From: Mangifera indica
Taxonomy: Eukaryota; Streptophyta; Magnoliopsida; Sapindales; Anacardiaceae
Reading direction: 5' to 3'
Assembly (NCBI RefSeq): GCF_011075055.1
Contig: NC_058154.1
Coordinates: 12,346,475-12,410,474, forward strand
Length of the DNA stretch: 64,000 bases
Shown here piece after piece: positions 1 to 11,300 of this stretch. A model generated the notes under the pieces. That model did not search any database and was not told the DNA's origin. It saw nothing but the letters and a program-made list of their open reading frames with translations. The translations under genes were made by a program, and so were the position numbers. Position 1 is the first letter of the stretch. Each line of letters opens with the position of its first letter.

Positions 1-945
1 CATAAACTACTGCAACAATAATAATCAGAATGCAGTGCAGACAGAAAGCTAAATTTGAACTGAAACTTTAAATATTCGAAAGACCAGAAATGAATATTTA
101 CTTACTGAAGAAACCAAAACCATTTTGGATATAGGAAATTTCCATATAAAAAATCTCTTGAAAGATGTATATTATCTAACTGCAACTTAACTCGAAGCTG
201 TAGTTGAAAGCATTGAACTACACTCACCATCTTCTATATCCTCAACAGGAATCACGGCATTAACATCCGGCACTCTTAGTAGATCAAAGAAATCACTACT
301 TTCACTGTCCACAACATGTTCAACCTATAAAATAATTTATGTAATTCCTCCAAAAGTATAAAAATAACCGAAAAGAAATTAAACGAACAAACCACCGTCA
401 AATGCTACGGAATTTTAAACTTGCAAGCTAGAAATGACACTCAAACAGACTCACAATAACAATTTAAAGCTTCATTATAAAAATTTTCTCCTTAAGCTAA
501 AAGATGAATAACTTAGATTCATATTATATGACACAACTACCTCACCATATAACAATAAAACAGAGTCAAAATACAACAGCAATGCCAATGCTTATCAATA
601 CTAGAAGTAACGTCAAATTAGCAAATTGAAAAATTCCAATGAAGAAAACAATCTCATCAGAATTTAGTTTTTCAGCAGTATCTTTCGTGAACCAAACAGA
701 AACAAAACCAAATACACTACGTATGGTTGATAACAAATTCAAATTCGATTAAGTGACGAGAAGTTCAATTTGAATTCAACATTTGCTATTAGCTACGAAT
801 TCAATAATTTGAAAAAAGAAATAAGATCAACCAGGACCTGGTGGTGGTCTGGAAGAGGAGACGGAGAGAAGAGAGGATGATCGTCGACATGTAAGCGATG
901 TAGCACGTGAGATTCATCTTCGGCTGCGAAATTTCGAGGCCCAAA
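1..945 (-). other. Possible 5' part of an unidentified minus-strand gene
   Basis: On the minus strand a short open exon at about 229-326 lies between a good acceptor (TATAG) and a good donor (GTGAGT). It would encode a stretch reading VPDVNAVIPVEDIED. A further acceptor (TTGTTGCAG) would open an exon at 9-1, running off the window. An upstream segment at about 843-945 ends at a possible GTCCTG donor. Joined to the 229-326 exon it is open in one frame, but that frame has no ATG. The frame starting at the ATG near 903 hits a stop just after the junction. The upstream segment may therefore be 5' UTR, with the start elsewhere. I do not recognise the family. It could also be chance. Confidence 0.25.
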
Positions 946-999
946 CTCCGTTGGAGCTCAGCTTTTACTGTGCTAATTCAAGTTTCTGTGTTTGGTTCT

Positions 1000-2365
1000 T
1001 CGGAACGCGCCGTTTTGATCTGTTCGCTTAAAATAAATAATCAAAACGCGGAGAAAATGTTATAACGATTAAAACTAAAAATATCATGATTTTTCTCCTT
1101 TTGATCTTGATTTCATATATCTGGTTATCTGTCTTCCCAAACAGCTAGGGGTGAATTGGAGCCAACGCCCTTCAAACTCAAACTAAATTGTTGAAGTTAA
1201 GTTCAGTTCTTTCGAGTCAAATATAGATTCCAACCTAACGATAATAATTTGACCCACAAAATAAGGTATTCGGCTTGTCCCTTACAGAGCACAAAGAATA
1301 TTCTCCCGTAAATACAGAGACAAAGATAAAAATGATTAAAATTTGAGTAATAAGAGATGTGAAAGGGATAAAAGATAAATATATCTTTATTTATCTTCTT
1401 TTTTATATGTTTTTAAATTTTTATTTATCGAATTATATTTAAAAATTTTGAATTATTATAAATATATCTAAAATCTAATAAAATTTTCATTATTTGTCTC
1501 CTGAGGATGGAAAGGGAAAATTATGGAGAATTTTTCCTATAAGGACAAAAAAGGGAAAGAGAAAAAAATTTTGTCTCGTGAGAAGGGGACGAGGATTCTT
1601 CAACATTCCTAAATTGGGGACAGAGTGGAGATGGAGAAAAGTTTTTATTGCAGGGATGAGAACATAGATTAAAGTATCAAATCCTTATTTGACATATCAT
1701 CATCCCTATTTAAAATAAAATTGATTTGACTTAAATATTTCTTATCACAAATCAATTAATTTTAGAGATATCAATTTAGTCTTCTAAACCGAATCCTTTA
1801 CCCGTCTCTCCCCGGAATAGGGAGTGGAACCCTAGCTCCGTCTATATATATATATAATAAAGATTACTTTATAAGCAATTTTCTTAAGTCAAGAGCTTCT
1901 GAGCCCTGCCTCCGTGAATATATACTTAGGACTACTTATATGATTAAAGCATGAAGCACATTCTTAAGATTGGAGATAAATCATGTGGGATTTGTCTGGT
2001 CTAGTCAAATATTTAAGATCCCCAAACTTCTATAATTTCTGTTTTTTTGGCAACAATGGTCCATCCATGGAAGCAGGATCTGGGCATATGTGAATCCCAA
2101 CAGTGAGATCAAAGTGATGATACGTTCAAGATGGAACTTTATATTTTATCAAATAATTTATAACACAAATCACATTGTTTTTTTAATTAACAATTATAAT
2201 CTCCACAAGGTTCTTTTGATTATTTTTATTTAAAATTTTACTGTTCATTCTCAATATATCATCCAATAAATCAAAATAAAAAACACGTAAGATTAACATG
2301 AGTTCGAAAATAATTACATCAATTACATATTCAAAGATATTAATAAATTGGTGGGTTGTGTTATT
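1000..2365. other. Intergenic AT-rich stretch, no gene seen
   Basis: No splice-consistent coding segment is visible. The stretch 1260-1680 is purine-rich with repeated GGGGA and AGAGA words, and ends in a short TA tract near 1845-1858. Nothing functional can be supported. Confidence 0.5.
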
Positions 2366-2373
2366 ATGATAGG

Positions 2374-2657
2374 TAAAGTTGGATTCAAACCGAACCTATT
2401 TGAGTTTGAGCTCAAGCTCGGTTTGAACGAGTCTGCCTTATACGAGCTTGGTCAAGCTCGAGCTACTCGTCAAATTTTTCAATTAAAAATTTTGATACAA
2501 AACGACGTTATTTTGATTAATATGTATTAAAACGATATTATTTTAATAACGAAAAATGAGCTGAACCAAATTCGAACCGAGTTTGAGCTTGACTTTCACG
2601 AGCTCAAACTCAAACTCGAACTCAGCTATATGTAAACTGAGCTCGAATCCAACCCTA
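2374..2657. mobile_element. Degenerate hAT-like MITE rich in GAGCTC/CTCGAG words
   Basis: The ends are inverted: TAAAGTTGGATTC on the left and GAATCCAACCCTA on the right. The interior has arms of GAGCTTGAGCTC-type words around an AT-rich core with ACGACGTTATTTT. Candidate 8-bp target-site duplications are ATGATAGG (2366-2373) and ATAATAGA (2658-2665), matching at 6 of 8 positions. It is an older member of the family seen nearly intact at 17389-17726. The small ORF across it (2348-2530) is a by-product of the repeat. Confidence 0.6.
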
Positions 2658-2659
2658 AT

Positions 2660-5040
2660 AATAGAGAGGGATTCTTTGACTTAATTAGTAGTAGATTTGA
2701 CTCTAGTTGATCTTCTATGAGAGTTAGTTTGAGTTTTATTTAAATTTAAAATAATCAATTCGAGATTAAATTTGATTCACTCAAATAAAAAACATTGAAA
2801 TCAAAAAAATTTGTTAAAAAACAAAAAAAATTATCGATAAGACAAGTTTCGGTATAACAACACCAATGGGACATTAATCATGATTAGCATACCTGAACTA
2901 AAATTTTTCGACTCAAACTCATCTTATTCTTGCCAAATGACAATCTAGACTTGATTGATTCAATTTGATTTATATCCACCCCTCATTGTAATGCTAAGAA
3001 GGTCAACTTAGTTCTTTTTAGCATTGTTTTTAAAATCAGACTACAACAACTGGTTCGATCGATTAAACCGTGAACTAATTTATAATTTAATTCGGTTTTA
3101 TAATTCGATCTGATCTATATATAAATATTGATTTGTTTAAAATTCGGTCAAATTTGATAAACCTATTGAATTGAAAAAATTATTTAAAACTAACAATTTA
3201 TAATTGATTTTTTTATTTATGTGATAGATTATCAATTGTTATATGTTTAAAAAATATGATAAATATTTAATATTATTTAAAAAATACATAATAATTTAAT
3301 AATAAGTTAAATCAATTGATTATCTGATTAAATCAATCGAAAAGCATAAACTATTAAAATGACCAATTTGATCACTGATGTGATTTTTAAAACATTGCTT
3401 GTTACATAAATAAAACTTTATAAGCTCAAATTCTCAAACCCCAAAAGAATTATATAATTTTCCCATTCACACATTAATAAAATATTCGTAAACTTGCATC
3501 AAATATTCTACGTACGACGTCGTGCCATATGACTCTCAAAATTTAAATATTATCTAACTTGTTAGTCAATAAACGTGTTACTGTGGGTATATATTAATTC
3601 ATTTAACTTGCATTTAATGTATCATTAATTAAGAAATTTAATTATAATTATTAGGAGATTGATTGTACAAAGACCCATCTTGGAGCTTAAGTTTTGTATC
3701 TAGAAATTAAAATATAATTAGTCAGCTCTCAAGGAGAAGGATGTCTAGGGCTACGTTTTGAGCAATTTTAGGTTACAATTTTCTCAGCTGCCAAACGCCC
3801 TTTACGTCTCCTCACACCATGCCTATATTTTCTCAGGTCGGCATTTGGGCACCCCTGGATTTCGTTGGCTTAAGGCCTTTTGAAAAATCAAACCATAGTG
3901 AAAAGACATATTTGCCCTTTGACTCACATCTTAGGTCGTAGTTTTGAAAAGATGTATTATCCCAATGTGATAAGATCATATGAATCCCAAAAGCAATTAT
4001 GTGTTAGAAAAACTCAAATAAGATTTATAATTTATAACGAACAATATCAATTTGATTAAATTTAAATGTTACATATTGTGCGTATGAAAACCCTTTTGAG
4101 GGTAAAGCCAAAGATAACATCAGTAATTACTAAACATCCCAAAGTTCTCCCGAGTTGTGGTTTGTGTGCATTGAATAAGATATTACCATCTTGAGGCTGC
4201 TTTGGATGTGGCCATATGTCCCTAATTAAACAAGGCATATGAGCTTCCACTGGTTCACTTATCATTAAATAAATAATGACACCACTGATCTCTAAAATTC
4301 TATTTGTGTATGTATTGTCTATAATAACAAATAACTAGATCTCTTGTATCTCGACAGTTACATTAGTGTTCTCTCCTCTTTATTATATGAAATAAGAGTT
4401 AAACTGTGAAAATAGGATAAATTTTTCGATCACAAATGAAATGACATATCTCTGGATTCTCTTTTTAAATTATTCTAACAATCTTTGATGATCATTTTTT
4501 ATTATCATTCTACTTATAGGATCAAATGCTTTCAATTCTCTGTAAAATTTCTTTCATAATATCTTAAAAAATATCTTTTGTAATTATCTCCGACGAACAT
4601 ATCGTAAAACATAAATAGTAGTAACATTATTATAGTTGGCATAGGAATTGTCCAAAGGATCAAACCACTTAAAAAACTTTCATTTGCACTTATATTTTCT
4701 CACATAAATGAACATTCTTCATCATAATCTCATCATATTCATACGTAACATATTTAGATAGTTATTCATGTATCAAAATATTAAAAACTTATAGTTTTAT
4801 ACTTTTAACATTCGCTTAACAGTTTTACAATACAAGATCAAAGAGACAGAATGGTCATTTACCCACGAAGAAATAGGTTTTAAAATTAAATAATGAGGTG
4901 CTGAAATCACATTAGACTTTCTTAACTAAGAACTTAAACCCTAAAAACGCAAAAATTAAAGCACACTCTTTCTAGTACATCACAACAAGCTTTCTTCTAC
5001 CTTTTTTCCACTTTTCCCGCGTCAACTCCCACTCTCCCTT
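2660..5040. other. Intergenic region with MITE remnants
   Basis: AT-rich DNA without a supported gene. It contains a decayed GAGCTC-type fragment at about 2690-2960 and the inverted-repeat element at 3021-3398. The minus-strand ORF at 4062-4265 has no recognisable family and no supporting promoter or splice signals. Confidence 0.5.
3021..3398. mobile_element. MITE-like element with GCATTGTTTTTAAAATCA ends
   Basis: The left end reads GCATTGTTTTTAAAATCAGA. The right end, read in reverse complement, is GCAATGTTTTAAAAATCACA. Just inside are matching TGGTTCGATCGATTAAACC-like and GATCAAATTGGTC words. No coding capacity. Related 'TGGTT/GGTTCAACCGG' elements occur near 7660-7860 and 27213-27660. No clear target-site duplication was identified. 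Confidence 0.5.
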
Positions 5041-5053
5041 CCTTCAGCCTTCC

Positions 5054-5059
5054 TATAAA
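5054..5059 (+). promoter_or_regulatory. Candidate TATA box of the STIG1-like gene
   Basis: TATAAA lies 117-122 bases upstream of the ATG at 5176. A CT-rich leader follows (many CTCTCCC words at 5090-5165), typical of a plant core promoter. It overlaps a telo-box-like AAACCCTAA. Confidence 0.45.
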
Positions 5060-5175
5060 CCCTAACTTTCAATCCTCATTTCCCCCTGCAACTCAGCTCC
5101 CTCTCCCCCTCTCCCCCCTTCCCAAACAATCCAACCCCTGAAGGAAAACCCAACTCTCTCTCACCACTTAAATCA

Positions 5176-5622
5176 ATGGAACTCATCAAAATCATCTTCA
5201 CAATCACCATAACAATGGCCATCACTATCACTCTCACCATGCAAAACATCGGCGAAGTGGTTTACGACACCCCATTCGAGCATCGATTCCCCGCTCATGA
5301 AAACGCCATCGTTCTCCCCACTAAACGGGGCAGCCGGTTTCTCGCAGAAGTGAAGAACCCTAGAGCCGCGGATCACTGCCACAAAGATAACACCGTCTGT
5401 CAAGCTCAAGGCAAAAACGCGACGTGTTGCAACAACAAGTGCATGGATTTGTCGACCGACGAAAACAACTGCGGCGCCTGCAAGAAGAAGTGCAAGTTCA
5501 CAGAAGCTTGCTGCCGAGGCCAGTGTGTGAATCTCGCCTTCGATAAGAGGCATTGTGGCTTCTGCAACAACCGGTGCCTCAAGGGAGAATATTGTGTTTA
5601 TGGACTGTGTGATTACGCATAA
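5176..5622 (+). CDS. STIG1-family (stigma-specific type) cysteine-rich secreted protein
   Basis: A single-exon gene of 148 aa. Residues 4-22 are strongly hydrophobic and act as a probable signal peptide, followed by a variable spacer to about residue 65. The C-terminal half carries 16 cysteines (68, 75, 84, 85, 89, 99, 102, 106, 112, 113, 117, 127, 130, 134, 140, 145). The repeating CC-x3-C, NNCGAC and HCGFC spacings are diagnostic of the STIG1 domain. Known members are secreted peptides acting in stigma exudate control, pollen-tube signalling or cell-death regulation; which role applies here cannot be told. The family is normally intronless and about this long. The start is the first ATG after a CT-rich leader. 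AATAAA follows at 5691, and an 18-base A tract at 5727-5744. The ORF on the opposite strand over the same bases is a shadow. Confidence 0.92.
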   Translation: MELIKIIFTITITMAITITLTMQNIGEVVYDTPFEHRFPAHENAIVLPTKRGSRFLAEVKNPRAADHCHKDNTVCQAQGKNATCCNNKCMDLSTDENNCGACKKKCKFTEACCRGQCVNLAFDKRHCGFCNNRCLKGEYCVYGLCDYA

Positions 5623-5726
5623 TAACGATGAAGATGATGAATGATACGCTGCATTTCAGTTGGTGAGGTTGGTAATTTTATCCTCAATACAATAAAATAA
5701 TTACTTTAAATATTTTAATGTAATTC

Positions 5727-5744
5727 AAAAAAAAAAAAAAAAAA
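5727..5744 (+). repeat. 18-base A tract downstream of the STIG1-like gene
   Basis: An uninterrupted run of 18 A lies 105 bases after the stop codon and about 31 bases after an AATAAA at 5691-5696. This is where a poly(A) tail would be added to the transcript. It could be a simple repeat or the fossil tail of a retrocopy. Confidence 0.6.
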
Positions 5745-5749
5745 GAAGA

Positions 5750-8270
5750 ATTATGTATGTGATTACATTTTATCATTCATTTGGCTTATACAATTTTTGG
5801 GCATGGGGAGATACTTGAAAATGTATAGAAGGGAGACAATTGGCTTTCATTTCTATATATGTATGTTTATTATAATTAACAGAATACATAAATATTTTTA
5901 ATTTCCAATTAAAAGTTTCTTATAATAAAACTATGTTACTAACTTTAAATACACAAATGAGTATACATTTGATATACGTCATCAAATAATTTGATGATTT
6001 TGAAATAAAAATAAAGTAATATTCAATAAATCGATTTTCAATTATAAAATCTAAAGTGCACGTATCATACTTAAATCACATAAAAAGGTGCAAGCTTTCA
6101 ATATAGGGTTTATTTGACTTTTGATTCTCTAATTCTAACAACTGATTTTTTTTTTTGTGTAGTTCTCTCAAGCCATTGATGTTGCAATATTCAATTATAA
6201 GATCTAAAGTGTAAGATATAAGATTTAAATCATATCGAAAAGTATGAGCCTTTAATATAAACTTCTATAGGATTGTAGACTCTCCGATCTTAATAGTTAA
6301 TTTTTTAGAGTATGATCCTCTCAAGGTTATATGATGAAATTGTTTATTGTGATAGTTGAATAAATACCATGTGAACTACTTCAAGTGGTACATAAGAAAG
6401 TGCTAGATTTTTACAACCAAATGATTAAATATTTTAAGTCTACAAGCTTCTTTCCTTTATAAGTTAGCTAGCTGTTTGATAAGTGATTAAGCATTGTAAT
6501 TGAAGTGAAAAAGAAGAAATGAAATTGAATGATATATTCAAATGGCAAGATGCATGGAAAGCAACTTAAAGCCAGCTTTTGTTGATCTTTCGTGTAAACA
6601 AGAAGGTTACTTCAAGGCTACAAAACAAAAGCATTTTTGGCTCTCAAGAATTGTTATGCTCAATTGTGCCCGAATTTCGCTCAATACCACATGCTATTTC
6701 CATAACAATAGCTCCTTCCACATGCTATTGGTTACAAAAATAAAAGATTCACAAACTCATACCCTATTATGTATATTAGTGATCTGAATTCTGCAAAGAG
6801 TTATTCGAATTCTGTAAATGCATATTCGAATCTCATATGAGGGCATAGGGGCAAAACCCCTATGGTATGAACATTTCCATTTAAAATACCTAAGTGAATG
6901 CAATGGGCAACGGGTAGAATAGAAGTGATCTATGGGCAAAATAGTTGCGACCTATTGCTAACATGCAAGTATCTATGTCAAGCATCGACCAATTAGGGTT
7001 TTCATATAAAAATTATGTTAATATATATGTAAAGTAAGAAAAGTGCGTGTATTATAGAATGGAGAGAACAAAAATTAATCTCTTTTTTCATATTTATAAT
7101 GATAATTTTCTCAATTGTCAATTTTTTTTTTTGTATTGGGTCTTTTATGTAAAAACTTGTATTTATACGTTATAAATTTTGCACGCATTGTAAACATGCA
7201 AAACAAAGACAACGATAAATAAACAATCAATAAAATTGTATATACATATTTTAAATATATAAATAAGTATCTATTTAATTTGTCATCATGTGATTCGATG
7301 ATTTTGAATTAAAAATAAAGTAAAATTCAATCATATGATAATATAAATAAGTATATACTTATTTATATATTCAAAATAAATACGTACAGTATTACCCATG
7401 TTAAATTATGCATACAAGGATGGCTCCCAGTCATACTAAATATAAAATAAGCCTCTGGTCTATTTCATAATGATCTACCTTTAGATTCAAGGCTATGAAA
7501 TTTCTGGGTTAATTACAGTTTGAGCAATTGAAAAGTCTACCATATAATATATACTTTAAATTATTTTGGAATTTTGACATTGCGAGTCAAAGGCATGTTG
7601 GATTCTTAGAGCTCTTACATCATCAAAATAAAATGTTTGACAAGAGGGATCATTCTTTTGTTCTTGTTTGACCGTCCGATGGATTGGCCCAATGATTAAA
7701 TCGTAACTTAATATGATTTGTTTGATTCAATCATACAATTTCAACCACCCGGGTGATTTGATCTAATGGCTGATATGTGACTTTGATAATTAATCAGAAT
7801 TGAACTAGTTATCAAATTTTAATCTAATCAGATTTGGGTTTTTAAATAGTGATTATGGGTGACTGTGGCAGCAGCTCATGTGAGGGCTGATTTTAATTTT
7901 TCTTGTATGGACTATGATTAATTTTTTGTATTTTTATTTCTTTTAATTAATAATTATGTGTCAGTACTTTTCCTCCTTGAACTGTTTAAATTAACGGAAT
8001 ATTGGTAACGGCAGTCTGACAACAGGGGATGAGCCGTTATTTTGAAAATGTTAGGAAATTTTAAGTAGTAGCTCAAACTTTAGGGTTATTTTGAACAGTC
8101 CGTTGTCTAAAAGCGAAAATTATAAAATAAGAGCAATTCTAAAAGAACGGCAACGGCAATTTCCGTGACTCAACAACTCTCTTCCACCCACGCGCATGTA
8201 ACGCACGTGTCACAGGCTCTCCCTCACCCAGAAGGAAAACACGACAGCAAGGGATAGTCTTTTTTGTGGT
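5750..8270. other. Intergenic region with MITE copies, no gene seen
   Basis: AT-rich. It holds a degenerate member of the 170-bp MITE family starting near 5923, a fuller one at 7231-7395, and a TGGTT-type remnant at 7660-7860. The ORF at 6542-6787 has no family resemblance and lies in repeat-like sequence. The last 200 bases before 8323 should contain the CNOT9 promoter. A TATAAAT at 8279 is too close to the ATG to be a confident TATA box. Confidence 0.5.
7231..7395. mobile_element. Member of the ~170-bp AT-rich MITE family
   Basis: The ends are TAAAATTGTATATACATATT and ACGTACAGTATTAC. The core contains GATTTTGAATTAAAAATAAA followed by TTCAATCATATGAT, the hallmark shared with the copies at 9005-9174, 43011-43180, 61793-61930 and others. 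Non-coding. Confidence 0.55.
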
Positions 8271-8322
8271 GTCCGTCTTATAAATCAAGAATTTGTAAAA
8301 ACCCCGAGAAACTTCGAAGAAA

Positions 8323-11300
8323 ATGGCGAATCTGCCTCAGTCTCTGTCCCTCAACGCGCCGTTTGGTGGTGGACCCAGTGCATCGATCCCGAGCGCCGCC
8401 GCTGCGGCCGCTGGAGCTGGAGCTACTAAGGACCGGAAAATGGCGTCGGCAGAACACTTGGTTCTCGATCTAAGCAATCCCGATTTGAGAGAAAACGCAC
8501 TCCTTGAGCTATCCAAGGTGATTTTTATGTTTTTCATTTTGATTCAACAGTCGAATGCCAAAGCTTTGATTTTTGTTAGTAGTTTTATTATGTTGTGTTA
8601 TGTAGTTTCTTGGCATTTGAAAACTAGGGTTTTGAGTGGAATTAAATAAATCTTGATGTGTTGATGCACGTACAAAATGATTGTGGGTTTTCTAAATTTA
8701 TTTATTTTTGTTTTATTTTTTTGGGTTTGTGATCATAGGGTGAAATTAGAACTTGTAAATTATAAAAAATGATTATATAAGCTCAGGCGACTTTGTCCCA
8801 AAAATTGTAGGGTTTGGAAGGGTACTGTTTGAATTGTTTTCAGGACAGCTATTTAAAAATGCAAGTGACGGTTTGAAAAAGCATTGGATATTGACTAAAT
8901 GATGGAAGAAACAAGCTGGATTTTGTTCACTTTCCGAAAATGATCTTTGTTTAGTACTATTGTTGTTAATTTGGTTGTACATAAAAGTTGTGCAAAATCT
9001 TAGCAATAAAACTATTTGCACTAATATTGAGAATTAATTTGAGCACTACTGATGAAATGTCACCATGTGATTAGGTAATTTTGAATTAAAAATAAAGTAA
9101 TATTCAATCATATTTTGATACATCGTCATTAGTGCACAAATTTGTACTCATTGTTAGTGTACATAGTTTTACTCAACTTGGGGCTGTATGAAGAGCAGGT
9201 ATGCCAATAAGTTGCAGTTTTAGGTCATATCTTCTATTGTGAGAAGCAGTATGGTGGTCAGGTCATTGCAGTTTGAGTCTTCTGGTAGTTCTGAGCTTAA
9301 TGCTTTGAAGTTTAAACTAGAATTGCAATATATTGTTAGAGACCAATGTTTATGTGTAGAATGTTCTGAATTTTTTTCTTAATGAAATAGATAAAAGGTT
9401 GGAGATAGGATTCCACTTTTGCAAAGTAGACGATAGTTGAAATCTCTATATACATGTTGACCGTGCTCTTTTCTTTATATGGTTATGCAGTTTAGCTGTT
9501 TGATGTTTGTGTGCTTTAATTATAAACTAGTCTCCGCCTTTGGTTTTTTAGAACAAGGAATTATTTCAAGATTTGGCTCCTTTCGTGTGGAATTCTTTTG
9601 GTACTATAGCTGCTCTCATACAGGTATGCCTAATAAACTTGTGTTTTGTTTTTATTTTTAGAAGAGAGAATTATTTCAAGATTTGGCTCCCTTGTTGTGG
9701 AATTCTTTTGGTACTATTGCAGCATTATTACAGGTATGCTCCTAATGGTTCTTATTCTACTTTTTTTCCTTCACCCTCCTGAAAACACCCGTGCTTTTTA
9801 TAGTTTGTATAACCAATTATATAATATGCTTGAGCCTATAGGAAGACATCTTTTATGTCTTTAATTCTCTTTTAAATTGCATTCAGCAATCTGTTAGATT
9901 GATCCTATTTCTTTTCTTCACTCTCCAATCGCTTCTATGGTTGTGATGTTATAATTTGATGGAGGTTAACCATTTGCAGAGAATCAGAATGTTTCTTGAA
10001 GGAATGAAAAATATAATAAATTCATAGGGAATGTACTTCTTTATTGTATGAGGGTAGTAGCTCAGAAACAACCAGGTTGTGTTGGTTCTAGGTTTTCAAT
10101 CCATATGTTGTTAGTCTAACATGTCTTTCTTATGTGCAAAATATATGAGTTCTTTTGTATAAGTTTGCTGTCGTTTCAATATTGCTATAATCATTAAGTT
10201 TTATGGCCAGAGTTGTTGAATTCCTCCTCTTCATCTCCCTTTTTTGTGCTTGCAGGAAATAGTTTCAATATACCCTGTTCTATCACCACCAAACCTCACT
10301 CCTGCACAATCAAATAGAGTTTGCAATGCTCTTGCACTTCTTCAGGTTAGATATATTCCCTTTAAGCATTCCTCTATTAAATGTATTACTCATATTGAAG
10401 TTGTAATTGCTACATCTCATCATCTATTGGGAGCCTGGAGGTTAAGCATTCCTCTATTAATTTATCACGCATATTGAAGTTTTAATTACTACATCTCATC
10501 ATCTCTTGGGAGCCTGGAGGTTGGTCTTTACCTTTTCATATATTGATGAGCTCAGGTGATGCTAGGGAACCTCTGGGGCAGCTTGAGATATGAATTTATT
10601 TATCTGAGTAAAATTTAATGCCTTTTTTCCTTTCCTCAAATATGAGAATTATACTTTTGATCAGTGTCCAAGAGGGTCAATGCCTATTATCTTACTTGTA
10701 TGTTTCCTGGGTGTGGAAGGCATCTGTTCAAATACTTTTGTTGGATTAATTGGTGTCAGTTCTATATATTTTTATATTGGTCGGTTTGGGTGTTTCTAAT
10801 GCTTCATAATTTTTTAAATGTCCTGATACAGTGTGTAGCCTCTCATCCAGACACAAGAATGTTGTTTCTAAATGGTAATACTTCTGTCCTTGTTGGCATA
10901 CTTGAATCAGTTTGAATAAGTTCTTGCACTTATTCTTTTATATCTTAAGATGGATAATTTTATTTCTTAGAAATCAAGTTGTATTCTTAGCTTTTAACCT
11001 TATAAATTACTTTTCTATAGTGTTTTTGTCAGTTCTTATACATTTACATTGAATTTAAAATGTTTCACTTGAAAGGGGTAGCTCATAAACTTAAATTTTT
11101 TATTCTAATTATCAAGATCTAACAAATGTTGTCTTGGGAGAAGATTTGTTTAGCAAGATACTGTCTGTCGAATTTGAACTGATTGTTTTCCTCTTGCAGC
11201 TCATATACCTTTATATCTGTACCCTTTCCTAAATACAACAAGCAAGTCAAGGCCCTTTGAGTACTTGAGGCTAACTAGCTTAGGTGTCATTGGTGCCCTG

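Noticed and set aside
5173..5553. 126-aa ORF antisense to the STIG1-like gene
   Set aside because: Shadow of the cysteine-rich coding strand; the sense product matches a known family and the antisense one does not.
8264..8473. 69-aa ORF overlapping the CNOT9 start in another frame
   Set aside because: The frame from 8323 encodes the conserved CNOT9 N-terminus and splices in phase; the other frame is a GC-rich by-product of the Ala codons.
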